From positions 124,042 to 169,406 of the forward strand of contig NW_003314394.1 in assembly GCF_000143415.4 (NCBI RefSeq): a stretch of 45,365 nucleotides of DNA, given 5' to 3'. The number at the start of each line of letters is the position of its first letter. Positions within the stretch are counted from its first letter, which is position 1. Both the position numbers and the translations under genes were made by a program. Of the stretch, positions 1 to 11,979 are shown in pieces. Origin of the DNA: Selaginella moellendorffii. Taxonomy: Eukaryota; Streptophyta; Lycopodiopsida; Selaginellales; Selaginellaceae. A model generated the notes under the pieces. The model made no database searches, had not been told where the DNA came from, and worked only from the letters and a program-made list of their open reading frames with translations.

Positions 1-2757
1 GTTAAATAATTACTTGTCCTTTGCGAGGACATAGCTAATTAATGCTCACAATACAGAAGAATATCTTTGTTCTTTCTTTTCAGTTTCTCCCCAAATTTTT
101 TTCTAAGTGCTCGAGCAAGGAGAAGATATGAGAGAATTCTATTTGAAGTTCGATCAAGAGCCTCCAATTGTTTTTTCTAAGAGTATTATAGGAGAGAGCT
201 TCCTCTGCAGAAGATTCAAGCTGAAACCAGGATCAATTAGTTTGGAGAATGTATGTCGTGATAAGGGTAATCAGATAGAAAAATCCATTCTTCTCGACAG
301 TGGTGTGGGAGAGAATGGGATTCAATGGGATCTTGATCTTGATAGATGTACAGGTCAAGAGATTCTAGTTACAAGATCTCCGAAGCGAGGAGAGGAGAGC
401 GCATCAGTTTCACAGCCAACTATGCAAGGAGTGAAGGATGAAGTTGTTATTCTCTCCAGTGACAAAAATGAAGAAGATGAGCTTCCTAACATAGCTTCCC
501 AGACAAGTAGGTGTGTTCCTTCTGGATTAGTTTTTGAAGTGGTGGATAAGTCATTTTGGCAATCTCAATCATTACGGTTGGAATTGAAGGAGTTCCAGTA
601 TATGAGAGGTGAGGAGCTTCCTTCTTCCTATAATGGGAATATATTCTTCGAGTTTCCACCAGCAAGTTCGTCAAGTAGGAAAAGGGGTATGGAGATGCAT
701 CTTGATCCACATAATTGGTGCAAAGTAAAGACGACCCACTTCTCTCATTTCGATGGATCTGTGTCCATAGTCCATTGTGGTGGACAGCTTCAGTGTGTCG
801 CTGAGAAATGCATTTCTGATCATGGCAAGAATATGTGTTTCTTTGAAGGCTCAGCAATCAATCCCCCTAGGCATGATGAAGTTGCTACAAGATTTAGATG
901 TCGCAAATGTGGGGCAACACCTGTGTGTCAAGCATGTTGCGATGCGAAAATGTATTATTTTCTTCCACGGGATGGATGTTTAGACAGAGCAGTAGTGCAT
1001 GTTGGATACCATCAACATGCAATCGAGGAAAGAATCCACCATGATTCTTTTCGCAATTTGAAAACTGCTGTTACTACAGAGGCTAGGAAGAAAAGTGCAG
1101 CAACTCCAAAGTGTGTTCAACAGTCTATACTAAAGGACTATGTGGTGGACATGTTGCTACAATCTGATAGCAAAAAAGAGTTCATGGAGAATAGCTTGAA
1201 GGACCTACTTCGAAATATAGAACCTATGACAAATTTAAACAGGTATAAAATTAACACTTAACTCTACTTTATCACTAATAATACTTTTTTTTTTTGTAGA
1301 ATAAAGAACTGGATGCGAGAAGGGCGAGATGGAAAGCTTCAATCTGGATTGGATGGGATTTTGGAGCTAAAGAAAAAATGTCCTTATGAGTTTATTCATG
1401 GAAGCTTATTCGTTGACCAAGTGACTTCGAACAATCAACACCCTTTCATCTTTAAGATGTTTACCCTTGGTCCTGCTTCTGGTGTGGACTTTGTACAATG
1501 AATGGATATGGATGGAGATGGGGATTTGGCTAATTCTTGGATCCATTTTGACCATATGGAATGAGTTTCAGGCTGGTCAACAATGGGAGCTCATGTTTAT
1601 GATCACAAGTAAGTGGTTTTTCATTTTTTAAGGATCCATACCGATTTACATTATAACCATTCCTTTTATAGGTTGCAGTGCAATTTGACTATAGCTATAG
1701 CTGAATTCAAGGTTCAAGATTTTCAAGCACAAACCGTCTTTTGGACATGTATATCTGAGGTTGTTGAACAGCGAACCGGGAAGAAACCCAACTTCCGTGG
1801 TTTCATGGCAGATGCAGCTGGTGCTAATTGGTTGGTTGTACGACAAGTATTCGGAGGTGATAAAAGTCAGCCATTACAAGGTAGAGAGAAGAGTTGTGAG
1901 TTTCATTGGGCAAAGGGCGTCAATGAACATTGCCGATGCATCAAGTCTACCTTCCATCACGAGTTCAAGCAGCTTTGTCGGGAATGGATGGATGCACCAA
2001 CTAAAGAGGAGCACAAGGCAAAGGCAAATGAAATGTGCATATGGTGGCGTGAAGGAGACAAAGTGCCAATTGAAAACCTTCCACAAATGGAATGTTGGCT
2101 TGCATGGTGGGAAGTTCGAATGTTTTAGTGGGGTCATTATACTCTCCATGTAAGTTTTCTCTTATTTTCTTTTTTTGTCACATTCAAATGTTGCATTTTT
2201 TGTAGGATCAACCACTTGATGATATTGCACTTACACCAACAATTAATCTCTCTGAGAGCAAACATTGGAGTTGGAGAGCTTCCGAAGCAGGGAAAGGAAA
2301 AATGTCCCTCTATGAAGCTACACTCTCCGACCTCACTAGATCTCTTGAGCAGTCATCAAAAACTTTGGCTGCACAGGAAGCAAGGTTTGCTGGTACAGGT
2401 CCGAACTTAGACAAGCTTCAAGAGCGGGTTGGTAGAAGGACAACACCAGCAGCAAGGTCAATGTCTAAGATGGTGGAGGAAGTTGTTGCTGGAACTCCTA
2501 TGAAATCAAGTTATGAACCACTTGGGGATATGAGAACAGCCCATATGAAGCGTCGACAGACATTTGATGGGTCAAACATCACTCCTTCTAGCTCTCACCG
2601 TCCAGAGTTTGACTACTATTCTGTTCCACGACACCGGAAAAGAACTAAGGAATATGGGGTGGAGGAGGTGCCAGTTGTTACACAAGTAAGTCCAGTGCCA
2701 GAGGTTGAAAAGGTTATTTTTTGTGAGCCAATTTCTCGTATCAACTGGGCAATTTGA
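1..2757 (+). mobile_element. MULE-like DNA transposon, copy 1 (decayed)
   Basis: A spliced MULE-type transposase gene fills this stretch. About 780-2400 recurs in opposite orientation at 28318-29937, which shows it belongs to a dispersed repeat. The upstream part (1 to about 780) has no second copy here. No terminal inverted repeats or target duplication are visible, because the left end lies at or beyond the window edge and the right end runs into gypsy pol sequence near 2758. Confidence 0.6.
128..2757 (+). pseudogene. MULE-like transposase pseudogene, copy 1
   Basis: Inferred exons are 128-1242, 1300-1608, 1672-2149 and 2206-2757, with introns of 57, 63 and 56 nt carrying GT..AG ends. Exon 1 has a Cys/His cluster (CRKCGATPVCQACC) followed by a GYHQH segment, like the zinc-binding N-terminal region of MULE transposases. 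The third exon carries FMADAAGANW and then CEFHW, matching the second catalytic Asp and the C-x2-H motif of the MULE DDE domain (PF10551). The protein would act in the nucleus to cut and rejoin element ends. Copy 1 is broken: TGA at 1498-1500 and 1561-1563 where copy 2 has CGA, and TAG near 2126 where copy 2 has CAA. The start is uncertain: ATG 128 is chosen, while a non-ATG start at 107 is also open. I am confident of the transposase fold but not of the subfamily. Confidence 0.65.
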
Positions 2758-2759
2758 AG

Positions 2760-5455
2760 AGTCAGTGCCAAGAGCAATGCACGTTGCTATGGAATGATTG
2801 GGAGTCGAGGTCAGTGTCTCGCTTTTGTGAGATCAAAATTTTATGTGCAAATGTCAAGGAGATGTTGGAAAAAGGTGTTATTCGGAAGTTGCAAAGTCCT
2901 TGGGCATGTGAACCTCATTTGGTGACGAAGCCTGATGGGAGTATTCATTTCTACATTGATTATTGTCTGTTAAACAAAGTGACGATCCCGGATGTGTACC
3001 CTTTTCCTCATATTGCTGATCTCTTGGATCGTCTGGGGCGAAGTCGTTGGTTCACCAAGCTGGATCTTGCTTCTGGGTATTAGCAAGTACCGATGGCCAA
3101 AGAAGATATTCCTAAGACTGCTTTTTGTACATTATTTGGTTTGTACAAATTCTTGGTGATGCCGTTTGGTTTGAACAATGCTCCAGCAACTTTCCAATGG
3201 ATGATGGACAAGGTTTTTTGCGATATGCTAGAGGTGATTGCTAACTTCATTGATGATGTCTTAATCCACTCGGAGGGGACGTGGGAGGAGCACGTTTGTG
3301 ATGTTTGTAAAGTATTAGATCGGCTATGTGACGTTGGTTTAAAGCTAAAGTGGTCGAAGTGCATGTTTGGGTCCAAGGACACAACTTATCTTGGGTACCG
3401 TATTTCTCGTAAGGGTTTACAAGTTGATCTTGACAAACTTGTAGTTGTTCTAAAATTCCCTACTCCAAAGTGTGTGAATGATATGCAGTGCTTCTTGGGC
3501 AAGGTGCAGTATCTCAGTCATTTTGTGGATCATCTTTTTGATTGCACTGCACCGTTGTGAGTGTTGCTGAAGTCACCAACGTCATCTTTCATCTAGTTTC
3601 TGGATTGTGAGCAGGCGTTCATGGATCTCAAAGAGCTATTAATAACTCCTCCGATTTTGGCATATCTCGATTACACTCAACTTTTTATTTTGCACGTAGA
3701 TGCTTCTGATATTGGTCTTGGAGGTGTGTTGATGCAAGAGAGCCTAAATGTGCCTGGTCAGCACCATCCCATTGCATATATAAGCCGTACATTATAACCA
3801 GTGGAGGTGAACTACTCCATGACAGAGAAGGAGTGTTTAGTAGCAGTTTGGGTTTCGAGAAACTTCATGCATATCTACGCGGTTCTCAGACATTACTACC
3901 ATGCTGCTGTTACTTCATTATTGAAGCGAAAGAACTTGGTTGGTCGTATTGCTTGATGGGCTTTGAAGCTTTAGATATATAATTTTGATGTTATTCATCA
4001 CCTAGGGAGTTTTATAGCTAATGCTGATACTTTTTCTTGAGCTCCTCTTCCTTCTCCACTCTCTTCTCATATTTCTGACGAGCCTGTTGTTCTAGCATCT
4101 GTGGATTTTTTAAACGAGGATTTTGTGCTGTTAACAGTTGTTGTACTTTATATTCAGTGTCCACAAGGTGTACAACAAGATTTACATTCTCTTGATGAGG
4201 TTCGCAAGGCTTAAAAGATTTAGCCGTGGATTCGAAGGCTTCGAGATGGGTTTGAGAATCCTACATCACTTGCTAATGACTTACCTTTTTGGCATTTACA
4301 TTCTTAATATCACCTTGAAAACGGCCTTCTTTATTTTGTGAGGATGGATCCTAATAATCATTTATGGTTGGTGGTGCCTTTTGTCTTTATTCCGCAATTT
4401 CTCTATGCCTACCATGATTCTCTTGTTCTAGGTGGACATATAAGACATCGTCGTGTAACTGAAAAGCTGTGCAAGTCTTTCTATTGGCCAGAGATGCAAC
4501 ATGATATTATTCGGTATATGCAGGGCTGCATTTGGTGCCAAGCTCGTAATACTCCCCCTCGTGCTGCAGAAGGATGGTTGGAGTCAATTATAGTTTCTTG
4601 TGTGTTTGAGTTTGTGGCATTTGATATTATGGGACCTTTTCAGCTGCTGGCAATGAGTATGTTATTATTGCTTCTGACTACTTGACTTATTGGGTCGAAG
4701 TTGGTGCTCTTACTAGCGCCTCTGCAACTGCTATTGGATACTTCCTCCTTAATCAAGTGGTGTTCTAGCATTCTTGTCCAGAGTGGATTCTTTCGGATAA
4801 TGGTCCCACATTCATGGCTGAGGCATTTCATGTTTTGACGTCTCGGTTGGGGATACGCCACACTTTCACGAATGTTTATTATCCATAATCAGACAGTCTG
4901 GTGGAATGGCTCATTTGGATGTTCAAAAGGATGGTTGTGAAGTATGTGAACTTTCAGCATTCGGATTGGGATGGTTATTTGCCGTCTCTTCGGTATACAT
5001 ATGTCACAGGGGTGCAGAGTTTTGTTGTTGCTTCACCATATACACTCCTATATGGTCATGATCCAATATTACCAACGGAGCTGGGTTTACCTTCATGATT
5101 GCCACAAGCTACTGATGCTAGGTTATGGCATCAGTATTTGACGAGCACTCTTCCACTTGTCGAGCAGAGTCTGCCAAACACTTAGGCCGCATACAAGTGG
5201 GACAACAATGGCAGTACAAATCCCATCATCATCCACCTGCGAAATACAAAGTGGATGACTTGGTGTTAGTTTGTTTTCCCATCTTACAGTACATGATTTA
5301 TCTAAGGGGCTCCTTTCTTAGTGGAAAGGACTGTATCAGGTGTTGCGGCAAGTTAGACCACAAGTTTATGAGGTTCGGCATAATGTCCAACAGGCCGGTC
5401 CTCTAGAGATTTTGCATGTGCAACAGTTAAAATGCTTTGTACAAAGGGATTAGGA
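2760..5455 (+). pseudogene. pol: Ty3/gypsy pol pseudogene (RT, RNase H, integrase)
   Basis: Reverse transcriptase is legible at about 2850-3560: EKGVIRKLQSPW, then IDYCLLNKVTIPDVYPFPHI, KLDLASGY, MPFGLNNAPATFQ and the catalytic FIDDVLIHS (usual form Y/F-V/I-DD). An RNase H segment at about 3690-3880 has LHVDAS and TEKECLVAVW. Integrase follows: an HHCC-like part at about 4410-4560 ending CIWCQAR, then FDIMGPF and SDNGPTF of the DDE core, and a PYTLLYGHDP segment at about 5035. Order RT-RH-IN marks the Ty3/gypsy class. Many in-frame stops break it, for example GY-stop-Q at 3080-3082, TL-stop-P near 3796 and IA-stop-W near 3953. Most are one C-to-T change from Gln or Arg codons. It cannot make a full enzyme. 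Confidence 0.85.
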
Positions 5456-5554
5456 GTAGTTAATACCACCTACAGATCCACTAGTGCCTCCCCCTAATGT
5501 TCCTCCAAATCCCGACCCATCTACAAGAGAACCCTGATGGTCTTCCATTATTCC

Positions 5555-5569
5555 GAGAGGAGGGAATGA
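5555..5569 (+). other. gypsy polypurine tract
   Basis: The purine-rich GAGAGGAGGGAATGA lies directly before a TGTAAGGG LTR start and downstream of pol, the position where plus-strand DNA synthesis is primed in LTR retroelements. Confidence 0.6.
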
Positions 5570-5752
5570 TGTAAGGGCTAAGTGTACAACTACGATATCG
5601 ATACTAATATTAGCATAGTGGGATTTTGGTAACCGTCAGATTGGTTTTAATCCGGACTACTTGCTCCTATATATAAGCTAGGGTTTTTGGGCTAATTGAT
5701 ATGCAAAAAACTAGCTCTAAATTTTTCTTACATGCTTGTCTTTGTTTAGACA
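5570..5752 (+). repeat. gypsy 3' LTR (start clear, end uncertain)
   Basis: It starts TGTAAGGGC straight after the polypurine tract. A TATATATAAG box near 5671-5680 would fit an LTR promoter. The end is set tentatively at the CA of TTTAGACA (5745-5752). Without a second LTR the true length cannot be fixed. Confidence 0.4.
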
Positions 5753-6589
5753 ATTCAAACTTTTTCTTGGAGGAGACTAACAATAAATTAAAAATGAATA
5801 GGCAAAATATGATCAACAATAAATATGAAGTGAGAAATGTTGAATGAAATATTTAGCTCTTATAAAGTGAAATGGAAAAATATATTATAATGAAGTGATG
5901 TTAGGTTTATAGAGCATAATGAGTTCAACTAAAATTAGTGCTTTAGAATTTATCTAGGAGGATATGAAGGACAACCAAAGAGTCTGATATTATAAATTGT
6001 AAAATGTTGGACAACGTAGCAGAACATTCTCTTGGAAGTCATCTTGCACAGTTAGCATGGAGTTAGGCTAAAATATTTTGAGATAAAGCATGAGAGCATG
6101 TCTTCATTGTGGAGGAGGGTGTTTTACCCTGTTAACAAATAATGAACTAAGTGACAAGCTTTTTCTTAGAGTTTCTTTGTTCTTTCTTGTTTATCAAGGC
6201 TCATGTTCATTTGATGTTAATCACACTTTGGGATGATTAAGCTTTTAGTTATGATGACTCCATTTAAATTTGTAGTTAGATTTCTCTAATGGTTTAGGTG
6301 CTTATCATGGGATGGGAAGTGGATATAAATCATTATAAATTGCAGGGAATAAATAAAATAAAATAATATCACTTTCATCAACTCTTTTTTTAGTTAGAGT
6401 GACATAAGGTGCATTATAAGGATGTTAGTGTGGTAATTCATCTCTTTGAAAGTCATATCAGCTTGGTAAAAGAAGAATTTACTATAAATCTTTCAATCTG
6501 TTTTTAGATGTTTATTTAGCTTATGTACTACAATATACCTAAGATATCATTTAAGTATCATCAGGTATAAAGAATTTGTATATTCTTCA
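5753..6589. other. AT-rich non-coding stretch
   Basis: No ORF, RNA gene or repeat structure that I can support. It is probably old, decayed element DNA between the gypsy LTR and the LARD LTR remnants. Confidence 0.4.
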
Positions 6590-6955
6590 TGTTCCCTCAG
6601 CTTAGCCAAGCATATTTGGCGTGGCTTGTTAAGTCCTTTTTGCTTTATTTTGCACTAGCTTAACAAGAACCCTCCCTTAAAATTGTTATATAATATTTTA
6701 TCATATCTACCATAGACACTTATTATCATGCCTCATGTATTGGTCCCATTAATTATTTATAAAATGTTTCTAGATCTATTAACTATATATATCTATGGCA
6801 TATAAAGATTGACCTGAACACAAGGTTCTCAATCTAGCACTAATCTATATTTAGTAAAATTTCAAATTTGTCCTAGAGAATATCTTTTATGACTAAGTTG
6901 AAAGCCAAAAATGCCCAAATTGAACTTTCATATAGGGGGTGGGGGTGAGGGGAGG
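6590..6955 (+). repeat. diverged LARD LTR remnant, plus orientation
   Basis: The order of landmarks matches the 3' LTR (27175-28317): GCCAAGCATA, TTTTGCACTAGCTTAACAAGAACCC, the 'cctgaacacaaggttc' segment, and a G-rich tract at 6936-6956. It is much more diverged than the three other LTR copies, so it comes from an older insertion of the same family. Confidence 0.6.
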
Positions 6956-6959
6956 ACAA

Positions 6960-7130
6960 TGTTCAAAAAATATATAATTCATAGATATACTTAATTGATA
7001 GATTTAGACACTTTCTATAAATAGCTGATTGGACCAAGATATAATCAATACCAAGAGCCATAATAGTGAGAGTGTCCATAGAAACTCTTTACAAAAAAGT
7101 GTTATTTTATGGAACTAAACTACTATATAA
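6960..7130 (-). repeat. diverged LARD LTR remnant, minus orientation
   Basis: The sequence CACTTTCTATAAATAGC near 7010-7026, followed by a 'gagccataatagtgagagtgt' stretch, matches the minus-strand solo LTR around 24609-24680. It lies back to back with the plus remnant at 6590-6955. Confidence 0.55.
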
Positions 7131-7517
7131 ATACCTCACTATAACCATAGAAATTAAGGTATTAAAGAAATCCAACATAATTACTTTGTTAAACTCTTCT
7201 AACAAAATAATTTGCTCTCCATACCACACATTTGACTCAAATGTGCCCATCTTGCTCTTGTTATAGCTTCTCTATTGAATTGCTAGAAGATAGAATATTT
7301 TGATATTGAAGAGCTTGCTATTACCAAAAATCCATTTGTGAGACTTTACTTTTGCCATTGGATTTGGTGTGAAATAAAATTTCCTTGCTAAAATGATTTT
7401 TATAATAGTAACCCAAAGCAATTGATGAAAAGGTAAATATTTTATCTTGTGTATCTTCCCAAGTAGAGCAAAAGAAGGAAGCTTAAGAAAAATAGAGTTA
7501 TGCCTAAGCTTAGGCAT
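7131..7517. other. non-coding stretch ending in an 18-bp palindrome
   Basis: I see no gene. The last 18 bases (7500-7517, ATGCCTAAGCTTAGGCAT) are a perfect palindrome abutting the LTR start at 7518. Confidence 0.5.
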
Positions 7518-7867
7518 TGTCGTGAATATGACTTCGGGTATCGAAAGTTACCTGTCGGCCAGTCTTTACAAACACTCTTTCCTTACTGCCATGACGGCAG
7601 GAGGTCAGTACTGCTAGTTCCCTTTATTGGCCCCTCTTGTCCAAGTGTTAGTAAACTGGACTTAGCATCTGTACTTGGCTAGATGAGCATAAAGATGAAA
7701 TTCCTAAGTGTCTATTTAGCCAAGCATACTTAGCTCGGCTTTTTAGTTCTCTTTTGCTCTGTCTTGCATTGGCTTCGCAGGAACCCTCGCGTATTGAGAC
7801 TAGTCCCTCAATATCACTGGATGATAGCTTACTACGTCTACCAAACACCCTCGCTATCATACCCTTT
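7518..7867 (+). repeat. 5' LTR, first part
   Basis: It aligns with 27175-27521 of the 3' LTR from TGTCG(T/C)GAAT onward and stops at CCCTTT, where TE-A begins. This part is visibly more diverged from the 3' LTR than the downstream part is. Confidence 0.85.
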
Positions 7868-7888
7868 AAGCTCTATTTCGTTAAAGTG
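7868..7888 (+). repeat. TE-A left terminal inverted repeat
   Basis: AAGCTCTATTTCGTTAAAG plus TG; the reverse complement is found exactly at 20206-20226. TE-B keeps 19 of these bases (GCTCTATTTCGTTAAAGTG) at 34266-34284. Confidence 0.85.
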
Positions 7889-8483
7889 TGATTTATTCAG
7901 TAAAATGGGACTAGGTACAAATTTTCAAGTATTTGAAAATGACGTGAAATTATATGTTTTTTGTCCAGGGGCTAGACATTTCTGGGGCATGGTGACTAGC
8001 GCGGTGACTTTGTGTCCAGACTGAGTCCATCTGGTTGTATAATAAATCTCATTGTCAAGGTGAACAAGCCGAATCTGAAGCTAAAGAAAAGCGATGGCAT
8101 GCGCGCACACACTATTTGTTTGTTCATTGAGCGTGTGGTGAGCTTTCCAAGATGAACGTCATTCCTATTAGCCAGACATATAACTTAATGGTGAGAACAT
8201 TTAGATATTATTCAATGTTATCTTTTTCTAACGAATCTAATTGTGAAGGTGTAGCAAGAGGCATTGCTAGTCTGGAAAAGTCATTTAACTCATTTGACCC
8301 TTAGTGTATTTTCATGAAACTAAATAACATTCATATTATTAAGGAATTTCTCTAGTACCTTTTTTTTACGACATAGAGGCTTGCATTTCTTTCAAAGGTG
8401 ATTTAGTAAAAGGCCTGAGGGCACATGCCATTCTATTTCTCAGACCGGTATTAAGATATACTAGTGCAAAGGGCCACATGCCA
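7889..8483. other. TE-A left subterminal region, non-coding
   Basis: This is downstream DNA of the minus-strand transposase. It holds two imperfect copies of the element's palindrome, at about 8410-8431 and 8470-8486; the second touches the transposase stop codon. No other gene is seen. Confidence 0.5.
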
Positions 8484-11400
8484 TCACGCCTCCTCTGATT
8501 CAAATTCAGATTGTTCACCTTGAAATAAAATACATTAGAAACTTAGTAAAGGAATATTAATGAATCTCACCTTGAACCCGGGTTATGAATGCTCTTGCTG
8601 CATCTCTTGCATGGTCTGGCAAGGTGATGGTGGCACTCTGCTTCCGCATCCAACCATGCACAACATTATCCACCGATATGCTCATGCTGGGATCCCTTGG
8701 ATTCAGCACCCATCTCTTTTCTAGGCAATCCTTCGTATATCCGGAACTTGGCTTGAACCACTCCACAGTTACATTGAAGGAGTTAGTTTCCGCGTCCTCC
8801 TCTACATCAGTGATGCAGCGCCCCACCCATATCATTTGTTTTTTATTACTGGGTCTGACAAGCACGACCATTCCTTTGCAGACCTGTACTGGATTGAATG
8901 CTGAATCCGGCTTCTTGTTCCTTGGCCCACAATAATGATCCTCAACATCGTTATCTATCACTGCATTTCCAGAGGACATTGTTCCGCTACTATCTGGTGC
9001 TCTGGGTTCTGGCCAAAAGGACTCTTCCAATTCTTCATATACAACCGGCCCATTTTGGATAGCAGATATAATCTTCTCCCAGTATTCGAGCAAAGGCTTG
9101 CACCTCTTAAAATAGGATTCTCCACCAAACACCAACCCCCTCTTCCAGAAGGCAATATGCTGTCTAATCCCGGCCACTATACTTTCCTGGTCTTTGAGTC
9201 CATCCGGGTGCATCGGCCGTGGGAACCCTGAGGAATCATAGGTTCCCCAGTTATGGGATCTCTCTTGAAGAGTTCAATGCCATCCACTGGCAGCCACACT
9301 GTGTCCCATTCTCTCATCTTGTACCTCATCACTGGAGCACCGTCACGCATGCTGAAATGAAACTGAAGAGGCTTGGAGTGGCCAATCAGCGTTTCGGATC
9401 CGTCCCTGATGTAGCCTCTTACAAACCCCTTAAAGTCTGGAACCTCTGTCACAAGTGCAGCTTCAACAGTGCCTTTGATGCAATTTTGGAATTCATCGTA
9501 GAGTTGTGGGAGGGTGAGGACATTGGATCACCGGAGGGACTCTGCCAGGTGACTGAACATGGCATCGACGTCTTCATGAGTGTGCCCAACCATGAGAAAG
9601 CCAAGTGTAACCATTTCAAATATGCCTTTGGCAACAAGCATCGCCAAGTACGCGAAGACGTACATGTTTTTGTTCTCACTGCCAGCATTGTCTGTTTGGA
9701 GTAGAAGATGGGGTGGAAGGCCACATCGGCCGCAAGAACTTCCTTGAGATTCTGCTTTGTTTGGATGAGGCTGTGCATTCACCGGGCGACCAACCTCGTC
9801 GGAATGGCATGAGGCCTCACGTGATAACCCTACAATCTGACGGCCAACATATTCACTGGGATGGCATGGGGCCCCACGCGATACTGCAAGCCTTTGCTCC
9901 TCCTCCAGCTGAACCCTATATGAGGTTCGATCGACAAGGGCCTTATGCAAGGGTTGGCCGTTCAGCTCAGTCTGCGCACTTTGCAGAGACCTTAAGTGTT
10001 TTGCTAGGGACGTAATCATCATGTTTGCACCCCCGCCACCCCATAGAGGTACAAAGAAGTTCCCATAGTTTTGGGCACCATGCCCATGAGTGATTATGCC
10101 AAACAGAGACATAGGCAGCTGCATGGATGAAGAGATTGCCTTGGGGGCAGGATTGAGTCGAGGTAAGCACATCTTTTTCTGGTCCATTTTGTCGTGGATG
10201 ATGCAGAGGTAAGAGTTAGGTCTCTCCATGGAGAGAATCCTGTTATGATAATATGCAGTCCTGCAGCTTCTCTGCTCGATGTTGTGGTCGAGCCGCCTTC
10301 TAACCAACGTCTCTCGCTCTTGAGCGCTGCAAGAATTCTTCGACAAAGCCATTTTGATAGCAGTGCACTCGTCACACTTTGAAAAGCTGGAGTACTTTCC
10401 TATACTCACATCCCTGAACCTGTTGCTCCACAATCTACTAAATCTAGATTGGCTCAGCTTCCTGTAGCCATTACTCTGGAGTTCCCGATTCACATCTTCC
10501 AATATGGCCCCCTTGGTATACATGGAAGGGAGAACTCGTTGGGTGTCTCGTGTTCCATCTTCCAAGAGGCGGGTTTTATGTGGTTGCTGCTCGCTACATG
10601 TCTCGACAAACCTCTTGAAGATTGCCTCTCCATATACAACATGACCCCTGGTTTTGTGCGTACTGTCGTTCCCATGGACTGCCTGTTGAACCCTTTGTTC
10701 CTCGAACTCAGTTTTGATTCTGTAGAATGTGCTTCGAGGGACTCCATAAATGATTCTCCATGCCTTCATGCAGACCAAACCCCTCTGGAAGACCATGCCC
10801 CCCACCTGATGTTCTGAAGCATCAACAGATGACCGTAATGCCTCATACACAAAATTGCGAGCTGCCTTCCAGGACAATGTCTTGTATCTTGCTCTCTCCT
10901 CTTCAATAGCATCCCAATCAGCATGTTGACAGCACCTCCTCTTGCAACAAGCAACTGTCGAGACCATTCGAACCTCCATCGCCATTTTCTGCCTTTTCGG
11001 TTCGTTGCTCAGATCCCTTTGGCTGCACTGTAGGAAGGTGTACTTTCTTTTCCCATGAAGAGATGTTCTGTCATCAGTTGTAGTGGTGTTTGATTGTGAA
11101 TCCTTCACATTCTCAAACACTAAATGCCTCAATTTCCACCGCATAATGCTTCCAATAGTCAGACTGTTTTCTTCTGTGTCAACAACCTCTAAAATCGCAA
11201 CTCCAATATCATCCCAGCCCAATTCTTGATTAGCAACTGCATCTCTTGGATCGACAACTGTGGCTAAGCCCTCAGCTACCACCTCCCCCTCGGGGTTGTT
11301 TAGAAACACCTTTGCCTGAATCCATGTAGCACGGTTCTTAAGATCCACGGAGGGAACATGCGTCGCACTTGCGCTGTCCCCAACATCTGCTTTCTTCTGC

Positions 11401-11624
11401 AGATTTTTCAAGGCAACAACAACATTTACCCCGACGACCATCTCTCCTCGTTCAATAGCAACCACATTCCCATCGAAGACAGTCTCTACTGATACAGCAG
11501 CATTGCCTTCCCCAAACCTTTGACAGTGTATAACAAAGTTCAGATCTATAGACACAAGGGTCCCTTTTGCAACTCTCTTCCCACCATTCAAAATGTAAAC
11601 CTTTTCCCCAACCCTGAAGGCCAT
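8484..11624 (-). pseudogene. TE-A transposase pseudogene (TNP1-like repeats plus DUF7869-like core)
   Basis: Start ATG 11622-11624 follows a good acceptor (CTTTCAG). The N-terminal third has two copies of a TNP1/En-Spm-like motif: GKRVAKGTLVSID at about residues 15-27 and GEVVAEGLATVVDPRD at about 110-126. A Cys pair (FSKCDECT) and HDKMDQKKMCLP follow. LLQTDNAGSENKN and GFLMVGHTHEDVDAMFSHL, near residues 630-690, match the conserved catalytic-looking region of DUF7869 proteins, taken here as an RNase-H-like transposase. The C-terminal part continues in frame past a TGA at 9528-9530, then shifts frame near 9230 (HSKPLQFHF and WLPVDGIELFKRDP before the shift). A 52-nt intron (8519-8570) leads to a short last exon ending at 8484. 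One stop plus one frameshift make it a pseudogene, unless either marks an unrecognised intron. Confidence 0.7.
9804..9882 (-). repeat. two palindromes 57 bp apart inside the transposase exon
   Basis: Palindromes at 9804-9825 and 9861-9882 are exactly 57 bp (19 codons) apart. On the minus strand they encode SRGAPCH and SREASCH, each followed by a Val-Gly-Arg. The unit is therefore an in-frame tandem duplication carrying the palindrome. Confidence 0.75.
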
Positions 11625-11697
11625 TCTGAAAGTGCAGAAAAGAAGTTAAGACCATACAAAAAATGATTGGAGAATGGCCTAAATCATAACATACCAA

Positions 11698-11887
11698 ATA
11701 GCATGAGGCCACATGCCATTATTCAAACATGCTATTGACACCCACGTGAAATTTCGCATTCACAAAATTGGCATGAGCCCTCATGCCATCTTGATATACA
11801 CACAGCTGCAAGCAAGTAAAAACATACATGACAATACGCTAGCCATGAAATTGCAAGGGCCCAAGATGGCATGTGGCCTCATGCCAT
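11698..11887. repeat. cluster of three palindromes upstream of the transposase
   Basis: Near-palindromes of the GGCRTGNGGCCNCAYGCC family lie at 11698-11719, 11768-11789 and 11866-11887. They sit in the transposase leader or a 5' intron, since an acceptor (CTTTCAG) lies just before its ATG on the minus strand. Confidence 0.7.
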
Positions 11888-11979
11888 TTCTAAATGTGGT
11901 CCTAAACCATTCCATGGTGAACATACCAGGAAGCACAAGTGCCGAATATCAAGAGGAAGCGGTAGCCACACCAAAGACA

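Larger units (their letters stand above)
2758..5752 (+). mobile_element. Ty3/gypsy LTR retrotransposon relic (pol to 3' LTR)
   Basis: Reverse transcriptase, RNase H and integrase fragments occur in gypsy order, followed by a polypurine tract and an LTR start. There is no 5' LTR, no gag and no protease. The left end fuses to the MULE-like exon near 2700-2757 without a visible boundary motif, so this is a truncated insertion or a recombination product. Confidence 0.8.

Noticed and set aside
777-1000. KDZ (Kyakuja-Dileera-Zisupton) transposase cysteine cluster
   Set aside because: The Cys pattern drew this idea, but FMADAAGANW and CEFHW downstream fit MULE better.
7861-7872. TTAA target site (piggyBac or Kolobok type) for TE-A
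   Set aside because: CTTTAA occurs at the left end and TTAAC beside TE-B, but the right end of TE-A has TTCTTT and the empty site lacks TTAA.
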